Notes: a model not told the origin generated them from the sequence alone. A stretch of DNA of 64,000 nt from Pedobacter sp. D749 (GCF_019317285.1 NZ_CP079218.1:3596001-3660000), one strand, 5' to 3'; positions 1-8,498 are shown, counted from the stretch's first letter. Numbers and translations: made by a program.

Positions 1-159
1 CGTTTGTTAACTACTGAATTACCAACTCCACAAGAGTTTGTAGCCACTAACGATACTTTTGGCGAAAGCGGAACACCAGATCAATTAATGTCTAAATATG
101 GCTTAGATGCTGTAAACATTGTTGAAGCAGTTCAAAAAGTAATTGGCAGAAAAAAATAG
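1..159 (+). CDS. Transketolase C-terminal part (5' end outside window)
   Basis: Only the last 52 residues are present. They end in a glycine-rich FGESGTPDQLM stretch followed by a short helix and a basic tail, which is the typical end of the transketolase C-terminal domain or of the separate C-terminal transketolase subunit. The enzyme transfers two-carbon ketol units in the pentose phosphate pathway. The thiamine diphosphate and pyrimidine-binding parts lie upstream, so single-chain and split-subunit forms cannot be told apart here. The stop codon sits at the base of a nested hairpin. Confidence 0.75.
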   Translation, partial: RLLTTELPTPQEFVATNDTFGESGTPDQLMSKYGLDAVNIVEAVQKVIGRKK

Positions 160-231
160 ATTTGAGACATTAGATATGAGGTTTGAGACATAATTCAAAT
201 CTCATATCTCAATTCTTACATCTCAAATCTA
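157..231 (+). terminator. Nested hairpin at the end of the transketolase gene
   Basis: Three nested perfect inverted repeats: TAGATTTGAGA (157-167) with its complement at 221-231, AGATATGAG (172-180) with 201-209, and TTTGA (182-186) with 195-199. The outer arm begins in the stop codon. There is no long T run, so termination or mRNA 3'-end protection is inferred from structure alone. The arms are built from repeated GAGATATGAG-like words, a pattern seen in other gaps of this window. Confidence 0.5.
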
Positions 232-240
232 TACAATAGA

Positions 241-801
241 ATGAAACAAGTTGAAGATTCAGAAATTCTTGCCATGTTTGCTGTCGAGCATACGCGTAAT
301 GAAGCCTTTAACCTGTTGCTAAAAAAATACCAGCAAAAAATATACTGGCACATCCGCAGGCTGGTTTTAAACCATGATGACTGTGATGACCTCTTGCAGG
401 AAGTATTTGTTAAAGTTTGGAAAAATCTCGATAAATTTAGAAGCGATTCCCAGCTCTATACGTGGATTTACCGTATTGCCACCAACGAATCGATTACCTT
501 CTTAAATAAACAAAAGCAGCGTAACAATACACCTTTGGATGAGGTTTCATCCGAACTTGCCGATAATCTGGTGGCATCATCATATTTTAACGGCGATAAG
601 CTTGAGCTTAAATTGCAAAAGGCAATTCTCACCTTACCTGAAAAACAACGCATTATCTTTAATATGAAATATTTTGATGATATGAAATATGAAGAGATTT
701 CGGAGGTACTGGGAACCTCGGTTGGCGCGCTAAAAGCATCATTTCACATTGCTGCAAAAAAAATTGAAGCTTTTATTACAAATGATGAAGTAGACTATTA
801 A
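241..801 (+). CDS. ECF-type RNA polymerase sigma factor
   Basis: A 186-residue sigma-70 family protein with only regions 2 and 4, as in ECF sigma factors. Region 2 covers about residues 22-95, including DDLLQEVFVKVW (core RNA polymerase binding and -10 recognition). Region 4 covers about 128-178, a helix-turn-helix beginning LPEKQRIIF and containing YEEISEVLGTSVGALKA. It directs RNA polymerase to a stress- or envelope-specific set of promoters. The next two genes encode a one-pass membrane protein and a secreted helical protein, so it is probably controlled from the envelope by an anti-sigma mechanism. Target genes cannot be read from the sequence. Confidence 0.88.
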   Translation: MKQVEDSEILAMFAVEHTRNEAFNLLLKKYQQKIYWHIRRLVLNHDDCDDLLQEVFVKVWKNLDKFRSDSQLYTWIYRIATNESITFLNKQKQRNNTPLDEVSSELADNLVASSYFNGDKLELKLQKAILTLPEKQRIIFNMKYFDDMKYEEISEVLGTSVGALKASFHIAAKKIEAFITNDEVDY

Positions 802-834
802 ACCTTTTCACTTTAATTGTATCATATATCTGTG

Positions 835-1488
835 ATGAACGAAAATATAGAAAATAACGATTGGATGAACGAGGCTCCTGCACTTGCGGCTATGGGGAAA
901 CGTAATCCTTTCTCCGTTCTTGATGGATATTTCGAAAATAGTAATGAGGCGATTTTTTCTGCTGTTTTCTTAGATGGATTGCAACAGAAAACCAGTAAAA
1001 ACAATTTTGGAGTTCCGCCGCATTATTTTGAAAACTTAACGGAACAAATACAAACCCGAATTGCCCTGTCTGAAATGCCCAAGGCAGAAAATACCTTTAC
1101 AGTACCTGAAAATTATTTCGACAAACTACAAAGTAGAATTACCGATAGGATTGCAGTATCGGAACCTAAAAGGGAGGCTAAAGTTATTCCTCTATGGCGA
1201 AGAAACATCTTTAAATATGCAAGTGCGGCCTGTTTCTTATTAATGGCATCGTTTGGCATTTATTTTTACCAGAATAGCACCAATACCGTTCAGCAAGTAC
1301 AATCTGCCGAAACAGTAAATGAACAAATGTTATACGACATTGACGAAAGCACGATCATAGATCATTTAGAAACACAAAACGCTACATCATCTAATATAAA
1401 AACTACTTCTGCGTCAGATACAGAAATGGAAAACTACATCCTGAGTAACTTCTCGTCAAGTGATTTATCTCAGGAGCTAAATAATTAA
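835..1488 (+). CDS. Probable anti-sigma factor, single-pass membrane protein with VPxxYF repeats
   Basis: A 217-residue protein whose start is taken at the ATG at 835 rather than an in-frame TTG six codons upstream. The long N-terminal part should be cytoplasmic and carries a motif three times: NPFSVLDGYF (about 24-33), NFGVPPHYFENL (57-68) and TFTVPENYFDKL (87-98). The last two run on into near-identical amphipathic helices ending RIA(L/V)SE. One membrane segment lies at about 128-145, followed by an acidic, Ser/Thr-rich periplasmic tail. Position directly behind an ECF sigma gene suggests it holds that sigma at the membrane, but no classical zinc-finger anti-sigma motif is seen. Confidence 0.6.
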   Translation: MNENIENNDWMNEAPALAAMGKRNPFSVLDGYFENSNEAIFSAVFLDGLQQKTSKNNFGVPPHYFENLTEQIQTRIALSEMPKAENTFTVPENYFDKLQSRITDRIAVSEPKREAKVIPLWRRNIFKYASAACFLLMASFGIYFYQNSTNTVQQVQSAETVNEQMLYDIDESTIIDHLETQNATSSNIKTTSASDTEMENYILSNFSSSDLSQELNN

Positions 1489-1495
1489 TACAGAA

Positions 1496-1936
1496 ATGAA
1501 GAATTTACTTTTTGTTGCTTTGATATTTTTATTTCCATCTTCCTTACTTGCACAAAGGCTAAGGGGAGAAGAAATAGAATCACTTAAAATAGCTTTTTTC
1601 ACTCAAAAACTGGATCTATCTCCGGAAGAGGCTAAGATTTTCTGGCCAATTTATAATAGTATGCAGGCAGAACAAAATGCCCTGCGCAAAGAACGCATGC
1701 AAAAAATGATCTCTTTCAGAAAAGTGGATGAAATTGATAATTTAACCGATGCACAGGTACAGGGCTTAATTACCAGCGAATTTGATTTCAAACAAAGAGA
1801 TCTTAACCTCGATAAAAAATATTACAACAAGCTTAAATCGGTATTGCCAATAAAAATTGTTGGGAAGTTTTACCGGGCCCAGGAAGGTTTTAAACGCGAG
1901 TTACTCAACCGATTTAAAGGCGGCCAAAAGCAATAA
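1496..1936 (+). CDS. Secreted helical protein, Spy/CpxP-like sensor of the ECF system
   Basis: A 146-residue protein with a Sec signal peptide (residues 1-19, ending LLAQ) and a highly charged helical mature part. The segment LDLSPEEAKIFWPIY (about 40-54) resembles the LTxxQ-type helices of Spy/CpxP chaperones, and proteins of this kind in Bacteroidota are often annotated as sensors of ECF sigma factors. It starts 7 bases after the anti-sigma gene, so the three genes form one operon. The likely role is sensing misfolded or metal-stressed periplasmic proteins and signalling to the membrane anti-sigma. The function is inferred from family and context. Confidence 0.6.
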   Translation: MKNLLFVALIFLFPSSLLAQRLRGEEIESLKIAFFTQKLDLSPEEAKIFWPIYNSMQAEQNALRKERMQKMISFRKVDEIDNLTDAQVQGLITSEFDFKQRDLNLDKKYYNKLKSVLPIKIVGKFYRAQEGFKRELLNRFKGGQKQ

Positions 1937-1940
1937 AGAA

Positions 1941-1970
1941 AAAGACTTACAGCAATGTAGGTCTTTTTTG
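1941..1970 (+). terminator. Rho-independent terminator of the sigma operon
   Basis: Stem AAAGACTTAC (1941-1950) pairs with GTAGGTCTTT (1957-1966) with one G-T wobble across a six-base loop, and a run of T follows. It lies 4 bases after the stop codon of the sensor gene. Confidence 0.8.
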
Positions 1971-1994
1971 TTTTAAAGCACTCTTTCATTTCCG

Positions 1995-2002
1995 TACTTT
2001 TG
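1995..2002 (+). promoter_or_regulatory. -7 box (TACTTTTG) abutting the aminotransferase start
   Basis: Matches the Bacteroidota -7 consensus TAnnTTTG. It ends only 4 bases before the ATG at 2007, so transcription would start at or next to the A of the start codon, giving a leaderless mRNA. No clear -33 TTTG was found at the usual spacing. Confidence 0.5.
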
Positions 2003-2006
2003 TGCT

Positions 2007-3197
2007 ATGCTTACCCAACGTCAGTTGTTTTTACAACACAATGCACAAACCTCTCCAGAGCCGCTAATGCTCGAATTTGTAAGGGCAAAAGGAATCTACA
2101 TTTACGATGCACAGAACAAAAAACACATCGATCTTATTGCCGGTATCGGTGTAAGTAATGTTGGTCATTGCCATCCTGCGGTAGTGAAGGCCATTCAGGA
2201 TCAGGCAGAAACCTATATGCACCTCATGGTTTATGGCGAATATGTACAAACTCCTCAGGTAAATTTTGCTAAAGCACTTGCCGAAATTTTACCCGAAAGC
2301 CTGAGCTGCACTTACTTTTTAAACTCTGGAACCGAGGCTGTGGAAGGCGCTATGAAACTGGCTAAACGTTATACTGGCCGAAAAGGATTTATTGCCTGCA
2401 AAAATGCTTATCATGGTAGTACGCAAGGTGCAGAAAGTTTAATGGAAAGTGATTTTTATTCGTCTGGCTACGGGCCTTTCTTGCCACATGTAAGTTTTAT
2501 AGAGCATAACAACCTTGCTGACCTCGAAAAAATTACTACAGAAATTGCTGCTGTTTTTATTGAGCCTATACAAGGTGAAGCTGGAATAAGGGTTGCTGAT
2601 TTGAAGTATATGCAGGCTTTACGGGATAAATGCACAGCAACAGGCACATTATTAATTTTCGATGAAATACAATCAGGTTTTGGCCGCAGCGGTAAAATGT
2701 TCGCCTTTCAGCACTATAATGTAGTACCAGATGTGCTACTGTTAGCGAAGGGAATTGGAGGTGGAATGCCAATCGGCGCCTTTATCAGTTCGTTAGCGAT
2801 TATGTCGGTATTATCACATACACCAATCTTGGGTCACATGACTACCTTTGGCGGTCATCCGGTTTGCTGCGCTGCCGGATTGGCTACTTTACGCACCTTG
2901 GTTGATGGTCATATCGTGGATGAAGTTGAAGAAAAAGGTCAGTTGTTTAAACAGCTTTTAAAACATCCTGCCATTAAAGAAATCAGGGGAAAAGGTTTAA
3001 TGCTTGCGGTGGAGTTTGAGAATTTCGAGATCAATAAAAAAATTATCGATGCCTGTATTTTAGATGGCGTATTGTCAGACTGGTTTTTACATTGCAGCAA
3101 TTCTATGCGGATAGCTCCTCCGCTAATTATTACTAAAGAAGAAATTAAAGAAGCTTGCAAGACCATCTTAAAAAATATTAACTTAGTTGCAGGGTAA
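2007..3197 (+). CDS. Class III (acetylornithine-type) PLP aminotransferase
   Basis: A 396-residue fold-type I, class III aminotransferase. Visible hallmarks are the cofactor-binding NSGTEAVEGAMKLA (about 106-119), the Asp that contacts the PLP pyridine nitrogen in IFDEIQSGFGRSG (Asp219), and the Schiff-base lysine in LLLAKGIGGG (Lys248). Full length for the family. Candidate substrates are acetylornithine, ornithine, 4-aminobutyrate or another omega-amino acid; the sequence alone does not decide. It is not in an arginine cluster, and its neighbours are a sigma operon and a two-component system. The start is supported by the typical N-terminus and by a -7 box just upstream. Confidence 0.82.
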   Translation: MLTQRQLFLQHNAQTSPEPLMLEFVRAKGIYIYDAQNKKHIDLIAGIGVSNVGHCHPAVVKAIQDQAETYMHLMVYGEYVQTPQVNFAKALAEILPESLSCTYFLNSGTEAVEGAMKLAKRYTGRKGFIACKNAYHGSTQGAESLMESDFYSSGYGPFLPHVSFIEHNNLADLEKITTEIAAVFIEPIQGEAGIRVADLKYMQALRDKCTATGTLLIFDEIQSGFGRSGKMFAFQHYNVVPDVLLLAKGIGGGMPIGAFISSLAIMSVLSHTPILGHMTTFGGHPVCCAAGLATLRTLVDGHIVDEVEEKGQLFKQLLKHPAIKEIRGKGLMLAVEFENFEINKKIIDACILDGVLSDWFLHCSNSMRIAPPLIITKEEIKEACKTILKNINLVAG

Positions 3198-3252
3198 AAG
3201 CAAAGGGCATAGCTTAAATGCTGAAAAATAAAACTACTAACTGTTAGCTGAA

Positions 3253-3930
3253 ATGAATGTATTAATCGTTGAAGATGAAAAAAGCCTGGCGCTTGAAATG
3301 GATGAATTCTTAAGCAAAGAGGGATTTATTGTAGAGCATGCCTGGAAAAAATCTTCTGCTGAAGAAAAGATATTTGTAAATAATTACGATTTTATTTTAT
3401 TAGACCTGGGCTTACCAGATGGTGATGGTTTTGAAATTTTAAAACAGTTAAAAGCCATGAAAGATCGTGATGACGCTGTAATCATTTTAACCGCCCGTAG
3501 TGCTGTTGATGACCGGATTAAAGGTCTTGATGAAGGCGCAGATGATTATTTACCAAAGCCATTTTCACTAAACGAACTCTTAGCTCGAATGCACGCCATT
3601 ACGCGTAGAAAACATAAGTTAGAGAAAAACGAGGTAAACATTCACGATTTCATGCTCAATATCCAGAATAGAACTGTTTCTTTTGGTGATGAAAGATTAA
3701 ACCTCACTAAAAAGGAATTCGAGATATTTAACTATCTGGTGTTGAACAAAAACCGAGTGGTATCGAGAATGAGTTTAACTGAACATGTTTGGGGTGATAT
3801 TTTAGAAGTCAATTCAGATTCAAACTTTGTTGATGTTCATGTTAAAAACCTGAGAAAAAAACTTGCAGGGATTAGTCCGATAGATTGGTTTGAAACGGTA
3901 AGAAGTATAGGATATAGGATTAATTGTTAG
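3253..3930 (+). CDS. OmpR/PhoB-type response regulator
   Basis: A 225-residue two-domain response regulator. The receiver domain (about 1-115) has the acidic pair at the end of the first strand (VEDE), the phosphoacceptor in LLDLGLPDGDG (Asp51), Thr80 and Lys102 in YLPKPF. The winged-helix DNA-binding domain covers about 128-224 (LNLTKKEFEIFNYL through VDVHVKNLRKKL and TVRSIGYRI). It is partnered with the histidine kinase at 4220, although 289 bases separate the two genes. Such pairs in Bacteroidota often govern metal or envelope responses; the regulon is not visible here. Confidence 0.9.
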   Translation: MNVLIVEDEKSLALEMDEFLSKEGFIVEHAWKKSSAEEKIFVNNYDFILLDLGLPDGDGFEILKQLKAMKDRDDAVIILTARSAVDDRIKGLDEGADDYLPKPFSLNELLARMHAITRRKHKLEKNEVNIHDFMLNIQNRTVSFGDERLNLTKKEFEIFNYLVLNKNRVVSRMSLTEHVWGDILEVNSDSNFVDVHVKNLRKKLAGISPIDWFETVRSIGYRINC

Positions 3931-3959
3931 GAGTCAGAGGTCCGAAGATTAAGGGTTTG

Positions 3960-4094
3960 ATAGTTCATAGTTTAATAGTTGATAGACTATAGCCAAACTA
4001 CTAATCATATTTAATGGATAATAGCTTCAATAATTATAATTTATAACGCTATGCTATTCAACTATGAACCATCAACTACAAAACCATGAACTAT
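3960..4094 (+). repeat. Imperfect long inverted repeat between response regulator and kinase
   Basis: A left arm (3960-3985) built from the words ATAGTTCATAG and ATAGTTGATAG can pair imperfectly over about 25 bases with a right arm at 4070-4094 (ATCAACTAC, CCATGAACTAT). The rest of the gap, 4095-4219, is low-complexity AACC/TTAACC-rich DNA. The same words recur in the gap after trhO. It could weaken transcription between the two genes; that is inference. Confidence 0.45.
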
Positions 4095-4219
4095 AAGGTA
4101 AGTTAGGTTTGAACCTTTGGTGGTTAGCCCTTAGCTTCAATCACCAATTTAACATTTAACCAGTTAACCCAACGATAACTAAACCATAGTCCATCTTACA
4201 TAAAACATCATCCATATAA

Positions 4220-5530
4220 ATGAAGTTACAGGTTAAGTTTTCTTTATATAATGCAGTAACCAAAATTGCCATCATCCTGGTATTGGGTGCTATCATTTTA
4301 TTCTCATTAGACAGACTTGCTTATAACCAGCTTGACAACCGTTTAATCAAAAAGAAGAACAAAATCATCAAAAATTTAAATGATAATGAGATCGACAGCC
4401 TTTTAAATAAAGAACAATCATTTACCGACTATAATATTTTAAAGGAAGAATTTATTGTGTTAACGGATATACCCGACAATCAAAAAGATTCTACTGCGAA
4501 GGTATTTACCGAAAAAAGAGAAATAGAGGGCGATATTGAAGTATACCGCATTTTAAACTACAAGTTCTCTTACCATACAAACTGGTACAACTTAGAGATT
4601 GGGGAAACAATGACAGCACTTCAATCTATTAAAAATTCGATCCGTTTTTATATGCTGATTGTACTTGTTGCTGCTTTGTTGATTACCCTAGTTGCCGACT
4701 TTACCTTCTCTAACTTTCTGCTCAAACCATTTTACCGCATTATTGATAAAAAAATTAACCTGGTTGATGATCCCACTCATTATAATTACCAGAATATACC
4801 TACCAGTACCAGTGATTTTAAAATCCTCGATAATAGCATAAATTCTTTAATGCGCAAAATAAACACACTTTTCGCTTTAGAAAAGCAGTTTATTGCCAAT
4901 GTTTCGCATGAACTGCTTACCCCAATTTCAATTTTAAGTACCCGGTTTGAAAATATGCTCAACACTCCGGATATTCCAGTAGAGCATGAAAATAAAATAT
5001 ACGCCTCATTAAAAACCTTGAACCGCTTAAAGGTAATTATCAATAGTTTATTACTCATTTCGAAAGTTGAAAACAATCAGTACCTAAAAACAGAAGAAAT
5101 TAGCCTCAAACAGGAAATCGATGATATATATGAAGATCTGGAAGATCGGATAACTGATAAAAACATCAGTTATAGTGCCAACCTATCAAAAGACTTCCAC
5201 TTTACAGGAAACAAAGCATTAATACACACGCTATTAATCAACATCATCAATAATGCAATTAAATACAATGTTGATGGAGGAGCTATTACCATAACTGATA
5301 ATACAGAAAATGAACATTATGTCCTCACCGTCAGCGATACCGGATCAGGGATGAGCGCAGCGTTGGTAGAAAATGCTTTCGATCGTTTTAAAAGAGGAAA
5401 TAGCGAAGAAAATGGCTTTGGTTTGGGGCTCGCCATTGTGCAAAGTATCGCCAGATTCCATAAAATAGATGTTGATATCAAATCTGAAGAACATAAAGGA
5501 ACCAATATTTCCTTATTTTTTTCAAAATGA
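4220..5530 (+). CDS. Sensor histidine kinase
   Basis: A 436-residue membrane kinase. Membrane segments at about 13-32 and 143-163 flank a periplasmic sensor region of about 110 residues. The dimerisation/phosphoacceptor domain has the H box FIANVSHELLTP (His230). The ATPase domain has the N box INIINNAIKYN, the G1 box VSDTGSGM and the G2 box GFGLGLAIV. The HAMP region is short and poorly conserved. It should phosphorylate the regulator encoded at 3253. The signal it senses is unknown: the periplasmic domain shows no motif I recognise. Confidence 0.88.
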   Translation: MKLQVKFSLYNAVTKIAIILVLGAIILFSLDRLAYNQLDNRLIKKKNKIIKNLNDNEIDSLLNKEQSFTDYNILKEEFIVLTDIPDNQKDSTAKVFTEKREIEGDIEVYRILNYKFSYHTNWYNLEIGETMTALQSIKNSIRFYMLIVLVAALLITLVADFTFSNFLLKPFYRIIDKKINLVDDPTHYNYQNIPTSTSDFKILDNSINSLMRKINTLFALEKQFIANVSHELLTPISILSTRFENMLNTPDIPVEHENKIYASLKTLNRLKVIINSLLLISKVENNQYLKTEEISLKQEIDDIYEDLEDRITDKNISYSANLSKDFHFTGNKALIHTLLINIINNAIKYNVDGGAITITDNTENEHYVLTVSDTGSGMSAALVENAFDRFKRGNSEENGFGLGLAIVQSIARFHKIDVDIKSEEHKGTNISLFFSK

Positions 5531-5616
5531 TAGGCTGCAGATAATGCTATTGCCCCCTTCTGTAAATACACGTTTATAATCAAAACTGGTCAGGATATAA
5601 AAGACGGGAAGGGTGA

Positions 5617-5624
5617 TATTTTTG
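5617..5624 (+). promoter_or_regulatory. -7 box (TATTTTTG) for the lipoprotein gene
   Basis: Fits TAnnTTTG and lies 54 bases upstream of the ATG at 5679. This box falls inside the longer reading frame that could begin at a GTG at 5613, which argues for the later ATG as the true start. Confidence 0.4.
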
Positions 5625-5678
5625 GCAAGGCCTTTGCTTACTACTAAAATCAATCCGATAAGCAAAAAACATATCTTA

Positions 5679-6152
5679 ATGAAAAACATCATCCCAATAC
5701 TTGGAGCCACAACTTTATTCATGGCATCTTGCCAGGGCGGAACAGCAAAGAAAACACAAGCCAAAATAGATTCTACTATAGTAACCAATGCAGCGGCAAT
5801 AACCGATTCTACTCAATGTTATCAGTACATTAAAAATCGTGATACCGCTACCCTAACACTGAAGACAATTGACAATAAGTTAACAGGCACTTTGGGCTAT
5901 AATTTATACGAAAAAGATAAAAATGCAGGCACTATAGACGGGGTTGTTAAAGGCGATACCATAATTGCAAACTATACTTTTCAGTCTGAAGGCAAAACAT
6001 CAATCAGGGAAGTGGCTTTTTTGAAAAAGGGCGATCAGCTGGCAGAGGGATTTGGCGATGTAAAGGAAGTAAAAGGGGAAACCAAGTTCAAAGACCTAAG
6101 CAAACTAAAGTTTGATGGATCGATGACTTTTGACAAAATTGATTGTAAATAA
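5679..6152 (+). CDS. Hypothetical lipoprotein
   Basis: A 157-residue protein with a lipoprotein signal peptide ending in a lipobox (LFMASC, Cys about residue 18), a Lys/Thr-rich linker and a small domain beginning QCYQYIKNRDTATL, with several beta-strand-like segments (TGTLGYNLYEKDKNAG, GVVKGDTIIANYTFQSEG). The pattern suggests a small lipocalin-like or beta-barrel fold facing the periplasm or cell surface. I do not recognise a named family. The start is set at 5679 because this gives a complete lipoprotein leader directly at the N-terminus. Confidence 0.65.
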   Translation: MKNIIPILGATTLFMASCQGGTAKKTQAKIDSTIVTNAAAITDSTQCYQYIKNRDTATLTLKTIDNKLTGTLGYNLYEKDKNAGTIDGVVKGDTIIANYTFQSEGKTSIREVAFLKKGDQLAEGFGDVKEVKGETKFKDLSKLKFDGSMTFDKIDCK

Positions 6153-6176
6153 TACATCGTCATCTCAATCCATAAA

Positions 6177-6258
6177 TCGTCATTTCGACCGCAGTGGAGA
6201 AATCTTTTACATAGTTTAAAGATTTCTCCATTTCGTTGCGCTTCAGTCGAAATGACGA
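6177..6258. repeat. REP-like palindromic intergenic element
   Basis: An 82-base element with perfect 13-base ends (TCGTCATTTCGAC at 6177-6189, complement at 6246-6258) and a second perfect 12-base inner pair (GGAGAAATCTTT at 6196-6207 with 6218-6229). It lies between two convergent lipoprotein genes. A related sequence begins at 63953. Elements with GTCATTTCGA ends recur in many Bacteroidota genomes, which fits a dispersed REP/MITE-like family; copy number here cannot be judged from one window. Confidence 0.7.
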
Positions 6259-6277
6259 CCTTTCTTAGCTTTATTCA

Positions 6278-6706
6278 CTATTTACTCACAGCATCCTTGG
6301 CTGCTTTTGCCCAGTCCTCGCTTACCTTAATCATATATTCAGAATACTTTTGTATTTCGTCTGGTTTTAATTTACTGGCCCATCCTGTTGCCTTATTAGC
6401 CCATACAGTGTATTTATCGCTTATGGCTTTAATTTCTGCAGCATTTTTACTTTTTAAAGCTGCAACGTATTCGTCTTTTAATTTGCTGTACTCCGCCAAA
6501 CCTTTGTTTACTTCTTCACTTGAGAAAGTTGGAACGTCTGTTTTAATGGTTTCAGTGGTGGTAGTGGTAACTTTGGTAACAGTATCGCCGTTTACGGCAA
6601 TTTTGCTCGAATCTTTGGTCGTTTCTGTTTTTTTTGTGCTGTCGCAAGAAACTAATGTAGTAGCCAAAAGGCCAACTGCTGCGATAGATAAGATAGTGTT
6701 TTTCAT
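6278..6706 (-). CDS. Hypothetical small lipoprotein
   Basis: A 142-residue lipoprotein. The ATG at 6706 is chosen because the leader that follows ends in a clear lipobox (TTLVSC, Cys about 21). After it comes a Lys/Thr-rich linker with a run of TTTTT-type residues, then a helical, charged domain of about 85 residues (for example EEVNKGLAEYSKLKDEYVAAL). Two conserved-looking tryptophans sit in VWANKATGWASKL. I do not recognise the family; it could be a surface- or periplasm-exposed helical lipoprotein. It is convergent with the lipoprotein gene at 5679. Confidence 0.65.
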   Translation of the reverse strand: MKNTILSIAAVGLLATTLVSCDSTKKTETTKDSSKIAVNGDTVTKVTTTTTETIKTDVPTFSSEEVNKGLAEYSKLKDEYVAALKSKNAAEIKAISDKYTVWANKATGWASKLKPDEIQKYSEYMIKVSEDWAKAAKDAVSK

Positions 6707-6754
6707 GATTAATTTGGGGTTTATATTTAACAGACTAATATGATGCCAAATCAT

Positions 6755-6792
6755 AAAAAATCCGGTCAAATATTTAAATATTGTGACCGGAT
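6755..6792 (-). terminator. Terminator of the pseudouridine synthase gene
   Basis: A perfect 9-base stem (ATCCGGTCA at 6760-6768 with its complement at 6784-6792). Read on the minus strand it is followed by a run of six T. It lies 28 bases beyond the stop of the 6820-7506 gene. Confidence 0.75.
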
Positions 6793-6819
6793 ATCTTAAT
6801 TATACCAAATATTGTTGTG

Positions 6820-7506
6820 CTATAAGTCTTCGAAGCGTTCCCAAAAACCATCAACAGGTAATTTGGCGAATATGTTTACAGGTTCTTTTTTTACCGGGTG
6901 CATAAACTGTAAGCGCCTGGCATGCAGGCAAATACTTCCTTTTCTGCTTCCCCGCGGATAACCATATTTATTATCACCCATGATCGGACATCCCATTGAT
7001 GAAAGCTGAACCCTGATCTGGTGTGAGCGGCCTGTTAAAGGATCAACTTCCAGCAGGTAATAATCGCCTACCTTGGCTTTTACTTTATAAGAAAGCTCAG
7101 CCCGCTGACTGCCGGTAACTTCAGTGTTATAATAAGAAACCACATTTTTCTGTGGGTTTTTAACCAGCCAATGCACCAAAGTAGCCGACTCTTTTTCTGG
7201 CTTGTTCTTCACCACTGCCCAATAGGTTTTCTTTACTTCTCTATTTTTGAAAACAGCATTCATCCGTTCTAAAGCCTTACTGGTTTTAGCAAACAAAATT
7301 ACACCGCTCACCGGGCGATCTAAACGGTGTACCACTCCTAAAAAAGCGCCATTTGGCTTATCGTACTTTTTAGCAATATACTTTTTTACCTGCTCATCCA
7401 AAGGCTCATCGCCGGTTTCATCAACCTGTACAATATCACCTGCCCTTTTATTAATGGCGATTAAATGATTGTCTTCAAAAAGGATGTCGTTATCGGTAAT
7501 TGGCAT
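6820..7506 (-). CDS. RluA-family pseudouridine synthase
   Basis: A 228-residue RNA pseudouridine synthase of the RluA/RsuA superfamily. The catalytic motif HRLDRPVSGVILFAKT is complete, with the nucleophilic Asp at about 63. The later motif GRSHQIRVQLSSMGCPIMGD matches the RNA-binding part of the active site. There is no N-terminal S4 domain, so it resembles the shorter RluA/RluC-like forms that isomerise uridines in rRNA or tRNA. The exact target base cannot be assigned. The single gene is followed by its own terminator. The 149-base gap upstream holds only low-complexity TTAGTT/GGTT-type sequence. Confidence 0.88.
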   Translation of the reverse strand: MPITDNDILFEDNHLIAINKRAGDIVQVDETGDEPLDEQVKKYIAKKYDKPNGAFLGVVHRLDRPVSGVILFAKTSKALERMNAVFKNREVKKTYWAVVKNKPEKESATLVHWLVKNPQKNVVSYYNTEVTGSQRAELSYKVKAKVGDYYLLEVDPLTGRSHQIRVQLSSMGCPIMGDNKYGYPRGSRKGSICLHARRLQFMHPVKKEPVNIFAKLPVDGFWERFEDL

Positions 7507-7655
7507 CGGTTAGTTTATTGGTTCATTCGTCCTTAGTTCATTTGACAAAGCAAATCGTCTATTGCGAATTCTATTGGTTAATCTGTTAGTTGTTAAAGCT
7601 GGATAGTTTATCTGCGCTTGAAAAAGCTCCAAACTCAAAACGCCTAGCTCCAAAC

Positions 7656-8471
7656 TTAGTATTGTTCTTTTTCGTTCGGGAAATCGTTTGCTTTTACATC
7701 ACGAATGTACGATTGTGCTGCGCCTAAAATTTCATCGTATAAATTAATATACTGGCGTAAAAAGCGTGGTTTAAATCCTTTGGTTAAACCAATCATATCA
7801 TTTACTACTAAAACCTGCCCATCACAGTTTTGTCCGGCACCAATGCCGATAGTTGGAATATGCAGGCTTTCTGTAACTTCTTTGCCTAGGGCAGCAGGAA
7901 TTTTCTCCAATACAACTGCAAAACAACCTGCAGCCTGTAAGGCCAAAACATCTGTTTTTAACTTATTTGCTTCTTCCTCTTCCTTTGCACGAACGGTATA
8001 GGTTCCAAATTTGTAAATTGATTGCGGTGTTAAACCCAGGTGTCCCATTACAGGAATTCCTGCTGTAATGATGCGTTGAACAGATTCAATAATTTCTTCA
8101 CCTCCCTCTAATTTAACACCGTGGGCTCCTGATTCTTTCATAATCCTTATCGCGGAGTTCAAAGCTTCCTTCGAGTTTCCCTGATAGGAGCCGAAAGGTA
8201 AATCAACTACCACAAAAGCACGTTTAACGGCCCTGATTACAGATGCAGCGTGATAAATCATCTGATCCAGGGTTATAGGCAAAGTTGTCTCATGACCAGC
8301 CATTACATTCGAAGCAGAATCGCCAACCAATAAAACGTCTAATCCTGCATCATCCAGTATAGTCGCCATCGAATAGTCGTAGGCTGTTAACATCGATATT
8401 TTTTCACCACGTTGTTTCATTTCCTGTAAAATGTGCGTAGTGATGCGTTTGATTTCTTTATGTACCGACAT
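7656..8471 (-). CDS. panB: 3-methyl-2-oxobutanoate hydroxymethyltransferase
   Basis: A 271-residue PanB, the first enzyme of pantothenate (coenzyme A) synthesis. It adds a hydroxymethyl group from 5,10-methylene-tetrahydrofolate to 2-oxoisovalerate, giving ketopantoate. Family hallmarks include [17 protein letters not shown], the metal-binding [29 protein letters not shown], the [10 protein letters not shown] strand, and [10 protein letters not shown]. Full length, cytoplasmic. A -7 box 19 bases upstream supports the start. The other pantothenate genes are not in this window. Confidence 0.95.
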   Translation of the reverse strand: MSVHKEIKRITTHILQEMKQRGEKISMLTAYDYSMATILDDAGLDVLLVGDSASNVMAGHETTLPITLDQMIYHAASVIRAVKRAFVVVDLPFGSYQGNSKEALNSAIRIMKESGAHGVKLEGGEEIIESVQRIITAGIPVMGHLGLTPQSIYKFGTYTVRAKEEEEANKLKTDVLALQAAGCFAVVLEKIPAALGKEVTESLHIPTIGIGAGQNCDGQVLVVNDMIGLTKGFKPRFLRQYINLYDEILGAAQSYIRDVKANDFPNEKEQY

Positions 8472-8490
8472 GGGATTTGTTTTGTGTTGC

Positions 8491-8498
8491 CAAAAGTA
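8491..8498 (-). promoter_or_regulatory. -7 box for panB
   Basis: On the minus strand this reads TACTTTTG, a full match to TAnnTTTG. It ends 19 bases before the panB ATG at 8471. The -33 element is not evident. Confidence 0.5.

Noticed and set aside
6252..6743. A 163-codon plus-strand frame
   Set aside because: It is opposite to the lipoprotein gene at 6278-6706, which has a proper leader and lipobox, and it overlaps a REP-like element.
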